Shown here: positions 60,608 to 64,000 of the stretch, one piece after another | Position numbering within the stretch: position 1 is the first letter of the stretch | Layout: every line of letters starts with the position of its first letter | Assembly (NCBI RefSeq): GCF_004519405.1 | Contig: NZ_SGWI01000003.1 | Span: 434,001-498,000 of the forward strand | Source of the DNA: Pseudomonas sp. BCA17 | GTDB taxonomy: Bacteria > Pseudomonadota > Gammaproteobacteria > Pseudomonadales > Pseudomonadaceae | Length of the DNA stretch: 64,000 nucleotides | Direction of reading: 5' to 3' | Notes under the pieces: model-generated | Told to the model about the DNA's origin: nothing | Databases searched by the model: none | What the model saw: the letters and a program-made list of their open reading frames with translations, nothing else | Translations under genes and position numbers: made by a program

Positions 60608-61804
60608 TTAGCTATTAGGCAGCAACCGGCACGTAATGCTCTTGATATACCGCGTCTCGACAATCGCCGGGTGCACCGGGTGGTCCGGACCCTGGCCGCC
60701 GCGTTCCAGCATCTGGATATTACGGTCCAGGTGGCGGGCGCTGGTCAGCAGGATGTTCTGCAGGTCGTCTTCGGGCAGGTGCATGGAGCACGAGGCGCTG
60801 ACGAGGATGCCGTCCTTGCTGAGCAGGCGCATGGCTTGCTCGTTCAGGCGACGGTAGGCGCCTTCGCCGTTTTTCATGTCTTTCTTGCGTTTGATGAAGG
60901 CCGGCGGGTCGGCGACGATCACGTCGAAGCGCTCTTCGCTGGCTTTCAGTTCCTTGAGGGCTTCGAACACGTCGCCTTCGATGCAGGTCATCTTCTCGGC
61001 AAAGCCGTTCAGCGCGGCATTGCGCTCCACGCCGTCGAGGGCAAAGGCGGAGGCGTCGACGCAGAACACTTCACTGGCGCCAAAGGCTGCAGCCTGCACA
61101 CCCCAGCCGCCGATGTAGCTGTACAGGTCCAGTACGCGCTTGCCCTTGGCGTACGGGGCCAGGCGGGCGCGGTTCATGCGGTGGTCGTAGAACCAGCCGG
61201 TTTTCTGGCCCTGGATCACCGGGGCTTCGAATTTCACGCCGTTCTCTTCCAGCGCCACCCACTCCGGCACCAGGCCGAACACGGTTTCGACGTAGCGGTT
61301 GAGGCCTTCGGCATCGCGCGCGGCGGAGTCGTTCTTGAACAGGATGCCGCTGGGCTTGAGCACCTGGGTCAGGGCGGCGATCACGTCGTCCTTGTGCGCT
61401 TCCATGGTCGCCGAAGCGATCTGCACTACCAGGATGTCACCGAAACGGTCGACGACCAGGCCCGGCAGCAGGTCTGAGTCGCCGTAGACCAGGCGGTAGA
61501 AAGGCTTGTCGAACAGGCGCTCGCGCAGGGACAGGGCGACGTTGAGGCGGTGCACCAGCAGCGACTTGTCGAGTGGCAACTTGATGTCGCGCGACAGCAG
61601 GCGGGCGCAGATCAGGTTGTTCGGGCTCATGGCCACGATCCCCAGCGTCTTGCCGCCGGCCGCTTCCAGAATAGCCTGGTCGCCTGCCTGGAAGCCGTGA
61701 AGGGGGGTGGCGGCCACGTCGATTTCGTTGCTGTAGACCCACAGGTGGCCGTTGCGCAAACGACGATCGGCGTTGGCTTTGAGACGCAGGCTTGGCAGGG
61801 ACAT
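60608..61804 (-). CDS. rlmI: 23S rRNA (cytosine1962-C5)-methyltransferase
   Basis: A 398-residue SAM-dependent methyltransferase. It has an N-terminal PUA-like domain (about 1-80; LPSLRLKANADRRLRNGHLWVYSNEID), an EEHEE-type middle region and the Rossmann domain with VLDLYSYIGGWGVQAAAFGASEVFCVDAS (about 222-250), the NPPY-like VADPPAFIKRKKDM (about 296) and SASCSMHLPEDDL carrying the catalytic cysteine. This is the RlmI/YccW layout. The start at 61804 is the conserved MSLPSLRLKANA; the frame runs further upstream into the HDOD promoter without a start site. It acts on the large ribosomal subunit rRNA. Confidence 0.92.
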   Translation of the reverse strand: MSLPSLRLKANADRRLRNGHLWVYSNEIDVAATPLHGFQAGDQAILEAAGGKTLGIVAMSPNNLICARLLSRDIKLPLDKSLLVHRLNVALSLRERLFDKPFYRLVYGDSDLLPGLVVDRFGDILVVQIASATMEAHKDDVIAALTQVLKPSGILFKNDSAARDAEGLNRYVETVFGLVPEWVALEENGVKFEAPVIQGQKTGWFYDHRMNRARLAPYAKGKRVLDLYSYIGGWGVQAAAFGASEVFCVDASAFALDGVERNAALNGFAEKMTCIEGDVFEALKELKASEERFDVIVADPPAFIKRKKDMKNGEGAYRRLNEQAMRLLSKDGILVSASCSMHLPEDDLQNILLTSARHLDRNIQMLERGGQGPDHPVHPAIVETRYIKSITCRLLPNS

Positions 61805-61937
61805 GACGTCGCTCCGGAAAAAAGAGCGGGAGTATACCTTGTTGTGCAGGAAATGGCCGGGTAGCCGGATGTGCGGGAAGGTGTCGGGCAGTGCCTGATA
61901 AGGGGTAGAATCCCCGCCTAGCCCAGAGTGTGTACTT

Positions 61938-62804
61938 ATGTCCCAAGAGCTTTCCGCCGAACAGATCCAACAGGCCCTGCAAGGCATCAGCGTGCCGCCT
62001 CAACCGCAAATCATGGTGGATTTGCAGATGGAGCAGTACATGCCCGACCCGGACCTGGAAGTGATCGCCCGGTTGATCGCCCAGGACCCGGGCCTCTCCG
62101 GGGCCTTGCTGAAAATCGTCAATTCGCCGTATTACGGCCTGAGCAACAAGATCGCCTCGATCCAGCGCGCAGTGAACCTGCTGGGCAGCCGTTCGGTCAT
62201 CAACCTGATCAACGCGCAGTCGATCAAGGGCGAGATGAGCGACGACACCATCGTCACCCTCAACCGCTTTTGGGACACCGCCCAGGACGTGGCCATGACT
62301 TGCCTGACCCTGGCCAAGCGCACCGGCTCGCAAGCGGTCGACGAGGCGTATGCCTTGGGCCTGTTCCACGATTGCGGCGTGCCGTTGATGCTCAAGCGTT
62401 TTCCCAACTACATGGCGGTGCTGGAAGAGGCGTACGCCAACGCCGGCCCGGATTGCCGCGTAGTCGACACGGAGAACAACGCCTTCCACACCAACCATGC
62501 CGTGGTCGGCTATTACACCGCCAAATCCTGGCGCCTGCCGGAGCATGTGACCGACGCCATCGCCAACCATCACAACGCCCTGGCGATTTTCAGCGATGAG
62601 TCATCGCGTAATTCGCAACTGAAAAACCTGCTGGCGATCCTGAAAATGGCCGAGCACATTTGTTCGTCCTGCCGCGTGCTGGGTAACCAGGCGGTGGACC
62701 ATGAGTGGAACGCCATCGGCCATCTGGTGCTGGACTACGTGGGCCTGTCGGACTACGACTTCGAAAGCATGAAATTGTCGATCCGCGAACTGGGCGCCCA
62801 CTAA
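61938..62804 (+). CDS. HDOD-domain signalling protein
   Basis: A 288-residue protein that is mostly an HDOD domain (about 15-220): MPDPDLEVIARLIAQDPGLSGALLKIVNSPYYGLSNKIASIQRAVNLLGSRSVINLINAQ, the LGLFHDCGVPLML HD-like pair and FHTNHAVVGYYTAKSWRLPEHVTDAIANHHN. HDOD proteins are degenerate HD phosphohydrolases acting in signalling; which output this one has cannot be read. It starts MSQELSAEQIQQAL and is divergent from rlmI; mutM follows after 21 bases on the same strand, so the two may be co-transcribed. Confidence 0.9.
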   Translation: MSQELSAEQIQQALQGISVPPQPQIMVDLQMEQYMPDPDLEVIARLIAQDPGLSGALLKIVNSPYYGLSNKIASIQRAVNLLGSRSVINLINAQSIKGEMSDDTIVTLNRFWDTAQDVAMTCLTLAKRTGSQAVDEAYALGLFHDCGVPLMLKRFPNYMAVLEEAYANAGPDCRVVDTENNAFHTNHAVVGYYTAKSWRLPEHVTDAIANHHNALAIFSDESSRNSQLKNLLAILKMAEHICSSCRVLGNQAVDHEWNAIGHLVLDYVGLSDYDFESMKLSIRELGAH

Positions 62805-62825
62805 ACCTGTCTTCAAGAGGTATAC

Positions 62826-63638
62826 ATGCCCGAGTTACCAGAGGTCGAAACCACCCGACGCGGGATTGCTCCGCACCTGGAAGGCCAGCGCGTCAGCCGC
62901 GTGGTGGTGCGTGAACGGCGCCTGCGCTGGCCGATCCCGGAGGACCTGGATGTGCGCCTGTCCGGGCAGCGTATCGTGCTGGTGGAACGGCGGGCCAAGT
63001 ACCTGTTGATCAATGCTGAAGTGGGCACCCTGATCAGCCATTTGGGCATGTCAGGCAACCTGCGCTTGGTGGAAACCGGCATGCCGGCGGCCAAGCATGA
63101 GCATGTGGACATCGAGCTGGAGTCGGGGCTGGCCCTGCGCTACACCGACCCGCGGCGCTTCGGTGCGATGCTGTGGAGCCAGGACCCGCACAACCACGAA
63201 CTGCTGATCCGCCTGGGGCCGGAGCCGTTGACCGACCTGTTCGATGGCGATCGCCTCTTCCAGTTGTCCCGTGGTCGTTCGATGGCAGTGAAGCCGTTCA
63301 TCATGGACAACGCGGTGGTGGTGGGCGTGGGCAATATCTACGCGACGGAAGCGCTGTTTGCGGCGGGGATTGATCCGCGTCGAGAGGCCGGTGGTATTTC
63401 GCGAGCGCGGTATTTGAAGCTGGCGATCGAGATCAAACGCGTGCTGGCGGCCGCCATCGAGCGTGGCGGCACCACCCTGCGGGACTTTATCGGGGGTGAC
63501 GGGCAGCCGGGGTATTTCCAGCAGGAACTGTTCGTCTACGGTCGCGGAGGCGAGGCGTGCAAGGTCTGCGGGAGCGAGTTGCGCAATGTGGTGCTGGGGC
63601 AGCGGGCGAGCGTGTTTTGCCCTAAATGCCAGCGTTGA
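62826..63638 (+). CDS. mutM: Formamidopyrimidine-DNA glycosylase
   Basis: A 270-residue DNA repair enzyme that removes 8-oxoguanine and formamidopyrimidines and nicks the abasic site. The mature N-terminus [13 protein letters not shown] has the catalytic proline and glutamate; [10 protein letters not shown] carries the lysine; [17 protein letters not shown] is the helix-two-turn-helix; the zinc finger reads [24 protein letters not shown] (C-x2-C...C-x2-C, about 245-268). AAGAGGTATAC precedes the ATG. The ferredoxin gene converges on it, as in other Pseudomonas genomes. Confidence 0.97.
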   Translation: MPELPEVETTRRGIAPHLEGQRVSRVVVRERRLRWPIPEDLDVRLSGQRIVLVERRAKYLLINAEVGTLISHLGMSGNLRLVETGMPAAKHEHVDIELESGLALRYTDPRRFGAMLWSQDPHNHELLIRLGPEPLTDLFDGDRLFQLSRGRSMAVKPFIMDNAVVVGVGNIYATEALFAAGIDPRREAGGISRARYLKLAIEIKRVLAAAIERGGTTLRDFIGGDGQPGYFQQELFVYGRGGEACKVCGSELRNVVLGQRASVFCPKCQR

Positions 63639-63720
63639 TTGCTGGGTGATGACCGGTATCGCCATCGGAAGCAAACCGTCTTCCACAGTTGACCAGGCTT
63701 CAAGATGAGGATGCGGTTGA

Positions 63721-63750
63721 CTGTGGGGCGGGCTTGTTCCCGATGAGGCC
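63721..63750. repeat. Solitary REP-like sequence between mutM and the ferredoxin gene
   Basis: CTGTGGGGCGGGCTTGTTCC followed by CGATGAGG is one diverged REP core in the gap between convergent stops. No inverted partner is seen. Confidence 0.4.
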
Positions 63751-63771
63751 CGCGGGGGCGCTGATAATTCT

Positions 63772-64000
<229 letters not shown>

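Overview
The window is about 61-62% GC (by eye) and almost fully coding. Gene content and order are those of a Pseudomonas fluorescens-group chromosome: ssu genes, an spu polyamine locus, serA beside a D-2-hydroxyglutarate dehydrogenase, rpiA-ilvA, rppH-ptsP, lgt-thyA, cadR-cadA, ilvD, mutM and the characteristic GTAGGAGCGAGC-type REP sequences with a RAYT transposase. No rRNA, tRNA, prophage, plasmid module or CRISPR array was seen. The first gene (ssuD) and the last (a YfhL-type ferredoxin) run off the ends.

Layout. 1-2.5 kb: tail of the sulfonate-utilisation operon (ssuD, ssuC, ssuB, ssuF-like). 2.6-13.7 kb: a TetR regulator, then the polyamine locus: two divergent glutamine-synthetase-like gamma-glutamylpolyamine synthetases, the aminotransferase SpuC, two periplasmic polyamine-binding proteins and the ATPase and permeases SpuF, SpuG and SpuH. 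It imports putrescine and spermidine and starts their catabolism. 13.8-18.1 kb: an HD-domain hydrolase divergent from a GATase1/AraC regulator, then an Ntn-hydrolase acylase. 18.2-22.2 kb: two overlapping, convergent mini-operons of unassigned role (FemAB-like GNAT plus arginase-fold protein; DegT aminotransferase plus two small SMR/EamA proteins). 22.2-27 kb: thioredoxin-like protein, alpha/beta hydrolase, DUF2059, 2OG-Fe(II) oxygenase, DUF523, a one-lobed binding protein and DUF4399.

27-36.4 kb: serA and the D-2-hydroxyglutarate dehydrogenase are divergent neighbours. SerA's side reaction makes D-2-hydroxyglutarate and the flavoenzyme removes it. Then come a FAH-family protein, two SdiA-regulated-domain proteins, rpiA, ilvA, a membrane protein and a HAD hydrolase. 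36.5-42 kb: rppH, ptsP, an NRDE protein, lgt and thyA. 42-44.9 kb: cadR and cadA, divergent around a MerR-type promoter. 44.9-51.6 kb: a phosphonate island: LysR regulator, 2-aminoethylphosphonate-type ABC transporter (ATPase, double-domain permease, binding protein), a TIGR03364-type FAD oxidoreductase and a PhnZ-like HD oxygenase that keeps every active-site position I could compare. 51.5-64 kb: a DUF3482/DUF2868 GTPase-membrane pair, folA, a TcyP-type cystine transporter, a PchP-type phosphatase, ilvD, the RAYT, rlmI, an HDOD protein, mutM and the partial ferredoxin.

The best candidates for undescribed biology are the convergent GNAT/arginase-fold/DegT/SMR cluster (18.2-22.2 kb), the phosphonate island lacking the usual hydroxylase and phosphonatase genes, and the substrate-binding protein that has lost its second lobe. 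The non-coding DNA holds several perfect inverted repeats in divergent promoters and intercistronic gaps, a ten-unit heptamer array and a family of REP/REPIN elements probably dependent on the RAYT at 60 kb. Family assignments come from reading motifs in the translations; no database search was run.
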